Origin: Methylomicrobium agile
GTDB taxonomy: Bacteria; Pseudomonadota; Gammaproteobacteria; Methylococcales; Methylomonadaceae
DNA: 64,000 nt
NCBI RefSeq assembly: GCF_000733855.1
Contig: NZ_JPOJ01000004.1
Coordinates: forward strand, 1 to 64,000
Direction: 5' to 3'
This document shows positions 39,093 through 47,260 of this stretch, in pieces; the first letter of the stretch is position 1; every line of letters begins with the position of its first letter. Under the pieces are notes generated by a model, which made no database searches, was not told where the DNA came from, and was given only the letters and a program-made list of their open reading frames with translations. Made by a program: the position numbers and the translations under genes.

Positions 39093-39431
39093 TCAATAGA
39101 ACAGTGGAGCAAACCATGGAAATGCCAACAAACCCAATAAAGGAAGGGTCACGCCCCAAAAAATGAAGCGTTGCTTGCGGATAACTTCATCATCGGCGCA
39201 GGGCTTGCCGGATTCACAGGTTTGAGGCGTCAAATACAGCTTACGAAACGTCAGGCCGATAAAAAGCAATGCCAAGCCCATGAACACCGGGCGCACTGAT
39301 TCGAAAGCCGTCAGCGTTGCTACCCAAGCCCCGCCAATGCCAAGGCTCAGCAATACCAAAGGAGCAACACAACATAAGCTAGCGCCTATCCCGGCCAGAA
39401 CGCTCGCAATCAGGGTTTGTCTGGAGTTCAT
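39093..39431 (-). CDS. merT: MerT mercuric ion transporter
   Basis: 112 residues from the ATG at 39431. Three membrane segments, with the Cys pair of helix 1 in GASLCCVAPLVLLSL and the cytoplasmic loop pair CESGKPCADDE, both typical of MerT. It imports Hg(II) from MerP. Transcribed from the MerR-controlled promoter at 39462-39493, divergent from merR. Without MerA in the window, uptake alone would raise mercury sensitivity unless a reductase is elsewhere in the cell. Confidence 0.93.
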   Translation of the reverse strand: MNSRQTLIASVLAGIGASLCCVAPLVLLSLGIGGAWVATLTAFESVRPVFMGLALLFIGLTFRKLYLTPQTCESGKPCADDEVIRKQRFIFWGVTLPLLGLLAFPWFAPLFY

Positions 39432-39461
39432 GATGAATACCTCTTTTCTAGCGATTCCTGT

Positions 39462-39493
39462 AGTATAGGCACCGTACTTATGTACGGAGTCAA
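39462..39493 (-). promoter_or_regulatory. mer operator-promoter
   Basis: On the minus strand, -35 TTGACT (39488-39493) and -10 TATACT (39462-39467) are separated by 20 bp (19 if the -10 is read CTATAC). The spacer carries the MerR dyad CCGTAC-N4-GTACGG (39472-39487). The overlong spacer with this dyad is the classic MerR-controlled promoter layout. Confidence 0.9.
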
Positions 39494-39497
39494 GCTT

Positions 39498-39905
39498 ATG
39501 ATACAAAAAAGTTTTACGATTGGTGCTCTGGCGAAACAAGCCGGAGTCAATGTCGAAACGATCCGTTTTTATCAACGACGCGGCCTGCTGGTGGAGCCTG
39601 CCAAGCCACTCAAGGGCATCCGGCATTACGCTGAACAAGACGTGCAGCGAGTGCGGTTTATTAAGGAAGGTCAGAAGCTGGGCTTTTCGCTCGATGAGGT
39701 TGCAGAATTATTGAGTCTTGAGGAAGGGCGACATTGCCAGGAAGCCAGAGAAATTGCGCTCAGAAAGCTTGTTCTAATTCATGAACGCATCGAAGGTTTG
39801 CGCACGATGGAAGCGGCTTTGTCTAATTTGGTCGAGAGCTGCGCTAGCAATACCGATTCAGTATCATGCCCGCTTATTCAGAGCTTGTTGAAAACATCAG
39901 TCTAA
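39498..39905 (+). CDS. merR: MerR mercury-responsive regulator
   Basis: 135 residues from the ATG at 39498. The N-terminal winged HTH reads FTIGALAKQAGVNVETIRFYQRRGLL. Hg(II)-binding cysteines are seen in EEGRHCQEA and in the C-terminal pair ESCASNTDSVSC, the spacing of true MerR proteins. It represses and, with mercury, activates merTP by twisting the long-spacer promoter. Divergent from merT. Confidence 0.95.
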   Translation: MIQKSFTIGALAKQAGVNVETIRFYQRRGLLVEPAKPLKGIRHYAEQDVQRVRFIKEGQKLGFSLDEVAELLSLEEGRHCQEAREIALRKLVLIHERIEGLRTMEAALSNLVESCASNTDSVSCPLIQSLLKTSV

Positions 39906-40034
39906 GACGTTGCCGTTCCATTGGCCATCAACGCCGATCTGAGACAAAACGGTATGGCCGGCAGCAATGAGCTGATAGTTACCAATGTAACATGGGTATA
40001 CTCAAACGGAACAGTGGCATGAAACACAAAAAGT

Positions 40035-40100
40035 GTCTCATTAGGGTTGTTTTGGCACATTTTAGCTGTTATTGTGCCAGGGTCTAAACCCTAGCGAGAC
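40035..40100. other. res: Resolvase res site candidate
   Basis: Between merR and the resolvase gene lie two nested inverted repeats: GTCTCATTAGGGTT (40035-40048) with AACCCTAGCGAGAC (40087-40100), two mismatches, and TGGCACA (40053-40059) with TGTGCCA (40073-40079). Position and subsite layout suit a serine-resolvase res site. Confidence 0.6.
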
Positions 40101-40515
40101 AAATCAGGACTCATGGCTATTTACGGTTACGCCCGCGTTTCCAGCGCGGATCAAGATTATTCTCTTCAAGAACAGGCGCTGCGCACGGCGGGCTGCGAAG
40201 TGATTCGGGCCGAGAAAGCGTCGGGTACTGCCCGCACCGGCCGCACCGAGCTGGAATTGCTGCTGGAATTTCTGCGCAAGGGCGACACGTTGGTCGTTAC
40301 CCGCGTGGATCGACTGGCCCGCAGCATCAAGGACCTGCAGGACATCGTGTACGCGCTCAAGGAGCGCGGCGTCACGTTACGGGCCACGGAACAGCCGATC
40401 GATACGCAGAGCGCGGCAGGTAAGGCCTTCCTGGATATGCTGGGGGTATTCGCCGAGTTCGAAACGAATCTGCGCCGCGAACGGCAGCTGGAAGGGATTG
40501 CGGCGGCCAAAGCCC

Positions 40516-41895
40516 CAATGCCGTTAAGTTAAGCAACTTGTGGTATAATGTTTCTATTAACTTACTGAAATTACAGGACAAATAATGAAGCCGACTTAGC
40601 AGTATCCATGCCAGCATTCTCGCCCATCTTTCAAAACTTCTGCATTCGCCCGATTTTATCGCTGCCCATCGTACACACGATAAAGCTTTCATCCGGCAAC
40701 GCGTTCTTACTTTTCCGGTTCTCGTTTCTTTTTTATTGTGCGCCTTCAAGGGCAGCTTGCAAAGCTTGCTGGACGACCTATTCGCCACCCTGGACAGAGG
40801 CTCGCTACGCGCCGTGAGCAAAAGCGCCGTTTCCCAAGCCCGGCAAAAACTCAAAGCCACGGCCTTCGAAGCGCTCAACGATAGCCTGGTCGGCTTGCTC
40901 AATGAGCTTCTGCCCGAACCGCGTTGGCGTGGCTTGCGTTTGATCGCCACCGATTCGACCACCTTACGCCTGCCGCCATGGCTGGAAAATCAGGCCGAAT
41001 TCGGCGTTCAGACCGATAGCGCCGGTCAACCTTATGTCTTGGCGCGCACCTTGGGGCTGTTCGCCTGCGCTTCAAAGCTCATGCTCAAAACCGCGATTGG
41101 CCGTTTCGAGGATGCCGAGCGGGCATTATTGGTTTCCCTGCTGCCGCACCTGGGTCGCGACGATCTTTTGATCATGGACCGCGGCTTTCCGGCGGTGTGG
41201 CTGTTCACTTTGTTGCAACAACGCGGTTTGCCCTTTCTGGCCCGCATGGACGGCAATCAATGGCCTGCCGTTGAACGCTTCCTGCGCTCCGATCTTGCCG
41301 AAACGGTGATCAAACAAACCGTATCCGCTCATGCCCGCCGGCAAGCCCAAGCCGTCGGTATGACGCTGGTCGATAACACGGTCTCCTTGCGGCTGATCAA
41401 AGTGGTCTTGTCCACCGGTCAAATTGAAGTCCTCGCCACCTCGCTCCTCGACGCCCAAGCCTATCCGGCTGAAGCCTTCGCCGAGCTGTATCATGCCCGC
41501 TGGCATATCGAAGAAGCTTTCAAGGTTCTCAAACATCGGCTTTACCTGGAACAATTCACCGGCGAATTGCCCGAATCCATACGCCAGGACATTCATGCCA
41601 AAATCTTCACCGTCAATCTGGCCGAAGCCCTGGCGCGGGAAGCTTACGACTCCTTGCCGGAAGATAAAGCCGCGCGCTATTTCCCCAACGTCAGCTATAT
41701 CCTCCAGTCCCTGAAAACGCGTCTCTTCGCTTGGCTGATACAACGCGTGCCGCACGATCAGGTGCTAGAATTGATCGCCCTCTATGCCCGAACACTGGAG
41801 CGGAAACGTCCCGATCGGAAAGCGCCCAGACCCAAAAACCGTATCACTCCAAAGCCCAGAAGGCAGTACCGGTGAAGCTTAACTTAACGGCATTG
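40516..41895 (+). mobile_element. IS4-family insertion sequence, copy 2
   Basis: 1380 bp, same length and ends as 12265-13644 and identical wherever compared. Target duplication GCCAAAGCCC at 40506-40515 and 41896-41905. It sits inside the resolvase gene of the mer transposon. Confidence 0.95.
40736..41875 (+). CDS. IS4-family transposase, copy 2
   Basis: Same protein as copy 1 at 12485-13624 (379 codons from TTG, frame open further upstream to 40589). Identical copies at two sites mean recent movement within this replicon or its host. Confidence 0.9.
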   Translation: MCAFKGSLQSLLDDLFATLDRGSLRAVSKSAVSQARQKLKATAFEALNDSLVGLLNELLPEPRWRGLRLIATDSTTLRLPPWLENQAEFGVQTDSAGQPYVLARTLGLFACASKLMLKTAIGRFEDAERALLVSLLPHLGRDDLLIMDRGFPAVWLFTLLQQRGLPFLARMDGNQWPAVERFLRSDLAETVIKQTVSAHARRQAQAVGMTLVDNTVSLRLIKVVLSTGQIEVLATSLLDAQAYPAEAFAELYHARWHIEEAFKVLKHRLYLEQFTGELPESIRQDIHAKIFTVNLAEALAREAYDSLPEDKAARYFPNVSYILQSLKTRLFAWLIQRVPHDQVLELIALYARTLERKRPDRKAPRPKNRITPKPRRQYR

Positions 41896-42064
41896 GCCAA
41901 AGCCCGGGGCGTTTACCAGGGCCGGAAGCCTTCCGTTGACGGCCAGATGATCAAGGCGCTACGCGATCAACAACAGCTCGGAGCCACCGAAATTGCCCGG
42001 CAGCTCGGCATCAGTCGGGCCTCGGTTTACCGGGCACTCGCCAAGCCTCACGCCGAGACCTGAC

Positions 42065-43699
42065 TTGATCCCGGCCGATTCGCTGTTACGGCTGCGGCAA
42101 CGGCTGGACCAATTGCCGCCGAAAAGTCCGGAGCGGGCCGCCCAGGTGGCGGCGGTCGCCAGCCTCTACGGTATCTCGTCCAGCACCGTCTACCGGGCGC
42201 TGAACCACATCAATAAACCGCGCTCCGCGCACCGGGCCGATTACGGCAAACCGCGCAAGCTACCGCGCTTTGAGCTGGAACGCTATTGCGAACTGATTGC
42301 CGCCCTCAAACTCAGGACCACCAACAAGAACGGGCGCCACCTGTCCACCCGGCGGGCCATCGAGCTGTTGGAGGACTATGGCGTGGAGACGGCCGAAGGC
42401 CTGGTGCAGGTTCCGAAAGGCTTGCTGACGCGTCCCACCGTGAACCGCTATCTGACGCTCTGGCATCTTGATCAGCCTCGCCTGACCCGCGAGCCGGTGG
42501 CCGTCCGCTTCCAGGCCGAACACAGCAACGACTGCTGGCAGTTCGACATTTCGCCGTCGGACCTCAAACATATCGACAAACCCGACTGGATCGACCCGGC
42601 CAAAGGCCAGCCCACCTTGGCGCTGTTCAGCGTGGTCGACGACCGCAGCGGCGCCGCTTATCAGGAATACCGCTGCATCTACGGCGAAGACGCGGAGTCG
42701 GCGCTGCGCTTTCTGTTCAACGCCATGGCGCCCAAGGCCGACGCCGCCTATCCCTTCCAGGGACGACCTCAAATGCTCTATCTGGATAACGGGCCGGTGG
42801 CGAAAAGCCGGGTGTTCCAGAACGTGATGCAGGCGCTTGGCATCGACTGGCAGACGCACCTGCCGGCCGGCAAGGACGGCACACGCACCACGGCCCGCTC
42901 CAAAGGCAAGGTCGAGCGTCCGTTCCGGACGGTCAAGGAAGCCCACGAAACCCTCTATCACTTTCATAAGCCGGAAACCGAGCAACAGGCCAACGAATGG
43001 CTGCTGCGCTACCTGCTGAACTACAACGCCCAGCGGCATCGTTCCGAAGCGCACTCACGGATTGATGACTGGCTGACCCATCTGCCCGCCGAAGGGCTGC
43101 GCGAAATGTGCACTTGGGAGCAGTTCTGCCGCTTCGCCCGCGAACCGGAACGGCGTAAGGTCGGCATCGATGCCCGTCTCAGTATTGATGGCACCCAGTA
43201 TGAGGTAGAATCCGCCATGGCCGGCGAATCGGTCATCTTGCTCTGGGGCCTGTTCGACGACGAGCTGTTTGTCGAATTTGACGGCGAACGCTTCGGACCG
43301 TACCGACCGGTCTCAGGACCGATTCCGCTGCATCGCTACCGGGCCTTCAAACGCAGTCAGGCCGATCAGCGTGCTGCCCGCATCCGCTCATTGGCGGCTC
43401 AGCTCGGCTTGCCGATTGCGGCGCTGTCCGGCAACGATGTACGCCTGGCGGAGCCAGAGCTCCCGGCAACTATGCCCCGGCAACCGTTCGATGCCGAAGC
43501 GCACGAGTACCACTATCCAACGGTTGTTGCCGCCAAGCTGGCCATCGCCGACGAGCTGGCGACACCGCTGGCCAAACTGCCGCCCGAGGATAAAGCCTTC
43601 ATCGACCAGGTTCTGGCCGAAACGCTGACACGCCGGATCGTGCTGGCGAAAGTCAGGGACTATTTCCGAGATAAAACAGGAGCACAGCATGCGGGTTGA
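42065..43699 (+). CDS. DDE transposase of the mer transposon
   Basis: About 544 residues from the TTG at 42065, directly after the resolvase stop. An in-frame TTG at 41993 would add 24. An N-terminal HTH (AQVAAVASLYGISSSTVYRALNHI) and an HTH-like second region precede an rve core with D in CWQFDISPSD, D in MLYLDNGPVAK and E in GKVERPFRTVKEAHE, then a beta-barrel tail (RLSIDGTQYEVESAMAGESV). Size and layout match Tn552 p480/TniA-type transposases. It works with the ATPase gene that overlaps its end by 11 bp. Confidence 0.88.
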   Translation: MIPADSLLRLRQRLDQLPPKSPERAAQVAAVASLYGISSSTVYRALNHINKPRSAHRADYGKPRKLPRFELERYCELIAALKLRTTNKNGRHLSTRRAIELLEDYGVETAEGLVQVPKGLLTRPTVNRYLTLWHLDQPRLTREPVAVRFQAEHSNDCWQFDISPSDLKHIDKPDWIDPAKGQPTLALFSVVDDRSGAAYQEYRCIYGEDAESALRFLFNAMAPKADAAYPFQGRPQMLYLDNGPVAKSRVFQNVMQALGIDWQTHLPAGKDGTRTTARSKGKVERPFRTVKEAHETLYHFHKPETEQQANEWLLRYLLNYNAQRHRSEAHSRIDDWLTHLPAEGLREMCTWEQFCRFAREPERRKVGIDARLSIDGTQYEVESAMAGESVILLWGLFDDELFVEFDGERFGPYRPVSGPIPLHRYRAFKRSQADQRAARIRSLAAQLGLPIAALSGNDVRLAEPELPATMPRQPFDAEAHEYHYPTVVAAKLAIADELATPLAKLPPEDKAFIDQVLAETLTRRIVLAKVRDYFRDKTGAQHAG

Positions 43700-44660
43700 A
43701 GTGATGCAGTATTACGGGCTGACGATGCCATTTAACCAGGCGGGCTATTATGAAACCGCCCACCACCAGGCGCTGATGAAGGACATCCGCGGGGCGATCC
43801 ATGAAGGGCGGCTCATTGCGCTCTGCGGTGTGGTCGGCAGCGGCAAAACGGTGATGCTGCGCCGCCTTCAGCGGCTACTGGAAGAGGAGAAGAAAATAAC
43901 CGTTTCCAGGTCATTGGCCGTCGACAAACACCGCATCAAGTTGGCCACTTTCATTGCGGCCCTGTTTTACGACCTGTCTACCGAAAAAAACGTGCGCATC
44001 CCCAGCCAGGGCGAAAAACGCGAGCGTGACCTGCGAGAGCTGGTGCGCAAGAACAAACGGCCGGTGGCGCTGTTCGTGGACGAAGCCCATGATCTCAATG
44101 GCCATACCCTGACCGGCTTGAAGCGTCTGATGGAATTGGTCGAGGATGGCGATGGCCGGCTGTCGATCGTGCTGGCAGGACACCCCAAATTGCGCAATGA
44201 TCTGCGCAAACCCACCATGGAGGAGATTGGCTACCGCACTGATGTGTTTTCTCTGGACGGCATCGCTGGCCATCAGCGCGAATATATCCAGTGGCTGCTC
44301 ACAACCTGCACCGACGGCCAGTCCGAAGCCGATCCCATGCTGACTGACGATGCTTTGGAGCTGTTAGCCGCCAAACTGCGCACGCCGCTGCAAATCCAAC
44401 TGCACCTGACCTTGGCGCTCGAAGCCGGCTATCAGGCGGGCGAGAAACCTGTTCCGGTTGAAGTCGTCGAATCCATTCTGTCCCGCCATATTGATGATCT
44501 GGAACCCACGCTGACCCGGCACGGCTACCGTATCAAGGACCTGATGGAGCAATTGGATACGAAGTCCGCCGACATCAAAGCATTGTTCAACAACACGCTG
44601 GATCCGGTGCGGGCAACAGAGTTGCGAGAGAAAATGCTGCGGGCCGGGCTGCCCATTTGA
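43689..44660 (+). CDS. AAA ATPase transposition protein (TniB/ExeA-like)
   Basis: 323 residues. Walker A GVVGSGKT (about 45-52), Walker B VALFVDEAHDLN (about 121-132), sensor region LSIVLAGHPKLRNDL. Belongs to the AAA family shared by ExeA, TniB and MuB-like target-selection proteins. Paired with the DDE transposase it should choose target DNA. The start may be the ATG at 43704, after the transposase stop. The gene ends where the transposon right end begins. Confidence 0.88.
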   Translation: MRVEVMQYYGLTMPFNQAGYYETAHHQALMKDIRGAIHEGRLIALCGVVGSGKTVMLRRLQRLLEEEKKITVSRSLAVDKHRIKLATFIAALFYDLSTEKNVRIPSQGEKRERDLRELVRKNKRPVALFVDEAHDLNGHTLTGLKRLMELVEDGDGRLSIVLAGHPKLRNDLRKPTMEEIGYRTDVFSLDGIAGHQREYIQWLLTTCTDGQSEADPMLTDDALELLAAKLRTPLQIQLHLTLALEAGYQAGEKPVPVEVVESILSRHIDDLEPTLTRHGYRIKDLMEQLDTKSADIKALFNNTLDPVRATELREKMLRAGLPI

Positions 44661-44836
44661 CGCCTGCGATAGTTGCAGATAATTTGAGCCCGAGAAAATC
44701 GATTGCAAGCCCGTGCGGGTAAATGCAAGCTCAGTGGCATTTAATGTGAGCCGGGCCGGATTTTCAGTCGCAGCTAATTCGAGCCGAAAAACGGGATAAT
44801 TGCGAGCCCGGTCTTTTTTAAACGCGAGCCCTTACA
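44661..44836. repeat. Right end of mer transposon, seven subterminal repeats
   Basis: Inverted counterpart of 38312-38483. Read inward from 44836 it gives TGTA, GGGCTCGCGTTT, GGGCTCGCAATTATCCCG, GGCTCGAATTAGCTGCGACT, GGCTCACATTAAATGCCACT, GAGCTTGCATTTACCCGC, GGGCTTGCAATCG and GGGCTCAAATTATCTGC. Confidence 0.8.
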
Positions 44837-44863
44837 CGTAAGGATTCCTTCGTAAATGAGTAA
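44837..44863. repeat. 27-bp inverted repeat, right copy
   Basis: Complement of 36736-36762 with one mismatch, starting exactly at the proposed right end of the mer transposon. Confidence 0.75.
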
Positions 44864-44877
44864 CATCCCTGATTTTG

Positions 44878-44985
44878 TTACATCTGGACTGTCACGCCTT
44901 TGGTTCCAACTAAGAACGCTGTAATCAATTGAATCAATAAAAACAGCAAACCCAGCACCAGTAATATTTTTTTAACGTCTTTCAT
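44878..44985 (-). CDS. Small membrane peptide, 35 aa
   Basis: ATG at 44985 with GAGGGGTGTAAG just upstream. The sequence is a short basic head (MKDVKK) followed by one hydrophobic helix (ILLVLGLLFLLIQLI) and a short tail. The good ribosome-binding site and membrane profile support expression. Function unknown. Confidence 0.5.
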   Translation of the reverse strand: MKDVKKILLVLGLLFLLIQLITAFLVGTKGVTVQM

Positions 44986-45097
44986 AACCTTACACCCCTC
45001 TGATCTTAACGAAGACCGATATAAAATGTTATCCGTCTGCTCATTCTAAAAGCATCAATCGAAGAAATCCCGATAAAAGTGAAGGAGTTGATTTCGT

Positions 45098-46207
45098 CTA
45101 GTCAGTTTTCACGGCTTTGAAAAACTCGATCATCGCTTTGTTTCTTCCTGGCCATTCGGGATGCGGGCCGCTGCCTTCGCAATACCAGGTTTGCACGCCA
45201 TTTTTACAATCGCTGTAAGCCACGCAACCTTCTACGCCTTGGACGGGGGCGGTATGGGGTAAAGGTTGGCCGATTTTCAGATCTTTGGCTTTTTGTTCAA
45301 GTTCGTGCCGGTAATAGCTTTCCCAGCGCATGGGCTTGCCGGATAAGGATTTACGGTCCTCCAGGTTGTACTTTTTGGTGGTGCATTGATTGCAGTTCGC
45401 CCACCATTCAATCGCCTCTTTTCCATAATTCGGGAACAGCTTGTCGCGGCGGCTGTGCATCATCATGACCGGTATGGGCTTCACGCAATTGCGGTCTGCC
45501 AGATCATCCCCACGGATGCCCACCGCGCTGGGGGCGATGGCGGCAGGGATATGCTTGGTGCCGTTGAAAAAGGCGATAGCCATCGTGGTTGTGCCGCCGT
45601 CGGAGTGTCCGGTCAGAAAAACCCTCTTGCTGTTGATGCACCATTTTGCTGCAACCGCTTTGGGTATTTGGGCCAGACGCACCGCCTCTTCAGGCGATAA
45701 CCGGCGGTGATCCGCATACGCGATGATAAAACCTGCCGCCGTAGCTTCCCGGGTCAAATGGGTAAATTCTTCGGCTTCTTCCCGATCCCGGCCGGCCGGC
45801 GCATACACCACCAGTAAAGGATGGGCGACGGTCTCTTGATAATTGGTGGGTGTCCTGACCGAAAAACGAATGCCGTCATCCGTTTCTTCATCGTTGCTGG
45901 CACCGGCCGGGCCCGGTTTCGAGCCAGGTTGACAGCCCGCCACAAAAGTAGCATCGGCATAGTCTGCCGCCGCAGGGATGACGTCTTCCTTAGCCGCTCC
46001 AACAGCCCCTTCATCGACGGAAAAGTAGGTCTTACTCGCCCCGGTAAAACCCGCCATGAACAGGCCTGCAGCCAACACGAAAGTCATCAGGGGGTCCGGT
46101 TGTTTTCCGCGCCACCTAAGCCATTCGGGTTTGAACAAACCCACCAACAAAACCGCAGGCGCTGAAATAATTAATAATCTGAAAAAAAACAGGAGAAGTG
46201 TGCTCAT
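45098..46207 (-). CDS. Membrane-anchored alpha/beta hydrolase (LpqC/PHB-depolymerase-like)
   Basis: 369 residues from the ATG at 46207 (GAGGTG 8 bp upstream). Two membrane segments at the N-terminus (about 1-27 and 40-58) are followed by a secreted or periplasmic hydrolase domain with the nucleophile elbow FLTGHSDGGTTT (family G-x-S-x-G), a likely Asp in SRRDKLFP and a C-terminal His in GSGPHPEWPG. Resembles LpqC-type esterases. Substrate unknown. Downstream of the AhpD-like and EthD genes on the same strand, so probably part of the LysR-controlled cluster. Confidence 0.82.
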   Translation of the reverse strand: MSTLLLFFFRLLIISAPAVLLVGLFKPEWLRWRGKQPDPLMTFVLAAGLFMAGFTGASKTYFSVDEGAVGAAKEDVIPAAADYADATFVAGCQPGSKPGPAGASNDEETDDGIRFSVRTPTNYQETVAHPLLVVYAPAGRDREEAEEFTHLTREATAAGFIIAYADHRRLSPEEAVRLAQIPKAVAAKWCINSKRVFLTGHSDGGTTTMAIAFFNGTKHIPAAIAPSAVGIRGDDLADRNCVKPIPVMMMHSRRDKLFPNYGKEAIEWWANCNQCTTKKYNLEDRKSLSGKPMRWESYYRHELEQKAKDLKIGQPLPHTAPVQGVEGCVAYSDCKNGVQTWYCEGSGPHPEWPGRNKAMIEFFKAVKTD

Positions 46208-46247
46208 CGTCTTCACCTCGTCGGTTGATCTCAATCAAAGGAAACAA

Positions 46248-46796
46248 TTAATGAAGGAGGCCGACCTGTACCGGCCCGGTCACAGACAACAGCGTTGGCG
46301 AGTCGGATAATTCTTTATCGATGCCAATCCCTATTGCCAGCCGATTCATGCCGTTGACGACCGCACACAGGCAAATCGCGTCAAGAAAGCGGCGTTCGTC
46401 CCACCCGGCCTCAAAAATGGCCTTAACATCCGCCTGAGAGATCCGTTGCGGGGTTAATGTCAGTTTTTTTACCAAATGCAGGATCGGCTTTAATTTCGCC
46501 TCCCCATTCGCCCGGTCGATGTCGGCTTTTAATGGGCCGAAGACGACCGCTTCACCCCCTAATGGCATGGCTGAACGCTTATGCGTCTGATAGCAGAACG
46601 CCGACTGGTTGAGTTCCGAGATGTAGGTGATCAGAAGTTCACCCATCCCGCTGTCTTGCGGCGAAAAACTCGCCTTGACGTTTTCCAACAGCTTCCACCA
46701 CAGGATGCCGCTTCGGGGATATTGGGCCAGTAAATCGGCCAGTGTGGCCATCTCCGGACTTGAAGGCAGGTAAGACATAAGAATCCTGGGAACCAT
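46248..46796 (-). CDS. AhpD/carboxymuconolactone-decarboxylase-like protein
   Basis: 182 residues. AhpD-type core with E-x(6)-C-x3-H in SELNQSAFCYQTHKRSA, where family members have the redox CxxC/H motif. Only one of the two usual Cys is present, so classic peroxidase activity is uncertain. Lies 14 bp after the EthD gene. Start could instead be the ATG at 46778. Confidence 0.75.
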   Translation of the reverse strand: MVPRILMSYLPSSPEMATLADLLAQYPRSGILWWKLLENVKASFSPQDSGMGELLITYISELNQSAFCYQTHKRSAMPLGGEAVVFGPLKADIDRANGEAKLKPILHLVKKLTLTPQRISQADVKAIFEAGWDERRFLDAICLCAVVNGMNRLAIGIGIDKELSDSPTLLSVTGPVQVGLLH

Positions 46797-46810
46797 TCGC
46801 GGTAGTCCGC

Positions 46811-47137
46811 TTAAAAAATGAAGGTTTCGACTTCCGCAATCAGGAATAAAGGAGGACCCCCGCTCGAGATTTCGATCGCATGCGCTGCCGTTTCCTGGCC
46901 TCCGGGTGAACTCAGGCAGTCTTCCAGCGCCTTCATGGAGGGAAAATACACTTCCGCGATCCGGTGATAAGGCGCCTGCTCCCGTCCCGGTGCCGAGGTA
47001 ATCAAGTTGGCGTCAAAACGGATTTTTCCGGCCAGTTTTTCGACCGCCATCGGCACATGTTCCTCAGCGTAGCGGTGTTCGAACACGGTCACATCGGCAG
47101 GTGTGGGATACATGACTATTAATTTTGCAGCGTTCAT
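46811..47137 (-). CDS. EthD-domain protein
   Basis: 108 residues from the ATG at 47137 (AAAGGAG 7 bp upstream). EthD ferredoxin-like fold signatures: LIVMYPTPADVTVFEHRYAEEHVPMA at the start and YHRIAEVYFPSMKALEDCL. EthD proteins accompany oxidative degradation genes, with unclear chemistry. First gene of the cluster divergent from the LysR gene. Confidence 0.85.
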   Translation of the reverse strand: MNAAKLIVMYPTPADVTVFEHRYAEEHVPMAVEKLAGKIRFDANLITSAPGREQAPYHRIAEVYFPSMKALEDCLSSPGGQETAAHAIEISSGGPPLFLIAEVETFIF

Positions 47138-47189
47138 CGCTTCTCCTTTCATAGCATTTGTTTATGATGGCGGCCATAATAGGTTAGAA

Positions 47190-47204
47190 ATACAAGGCTT
47201 GTAT
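47190..47204. promoter_or_regulatory. LysR-type binding site
   Basis: ATACAAGGCTTGTAT is a perfect palindrome around one base and fits the T-N11-A pattern of LysR boxes. It lies between the divergent EthD and LysR genes. Confidence 0.65.
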
Positions 47205-47260
47205 AATACAAACTTTCTATGAAAGAATAGGTTTTAGCTATACTGATCTGAGCGAGGCTT

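Larger units (their letters stand above)
40113..42063 (+). pseudogene. Transposon serine resolvase, interrupted by IS4 element
   Basis: The N-terminal part 40113-40515 has the catalytic domain (YARVSSADQD with the active serine, RVDRLARSIKDLQ, GVFAEFETNLRRERQ). The C-terminal part 41906-42063 encodes the HTH (LGATEIARQLGISRASVYRAL). Removing the IS and one GCCAAAGCCC duplication restores a 186-codon gene, normal for TnpR. The uninterrupted catalytic part lacks the DNA-binding tail, so cointegrate resolution by this element is probably lost. Confidence 0.92.
38312..44836. mobile_element. Mercury-type transposon with long multi-repeat ends (Tn552/Tn5053-like)
   Basis: 6.5 kb including an inserted IS4 copy. 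Both ends start TGTA, then three variable bases, then GCTCGCGTTT, and stay inverted-repeat related for about 170 bp. Contents: GDCCVxC gene, merP, merT, merR, res site, serine resolvase (interrupted), DDE transposase and AAA ATPase. The gene set parallels Tn552 (transposase, ATPase, resolvase) and Tn5053 (tniA, tniB, tniR) but there is no tniQ and the ends differ from both. No flanking target duplication is apparent (GTAGC and CGTAA). Confidence 0.85.

Noticed and set aside
42065-44660. Considered whether the transposase/ATPase pair is an IS21 istA-istB pair
   Set aside because: The ATPase is of the ExeA/TniB type, a resolvase and res site are linked, and the long multi-repeat ends differ from IS21.
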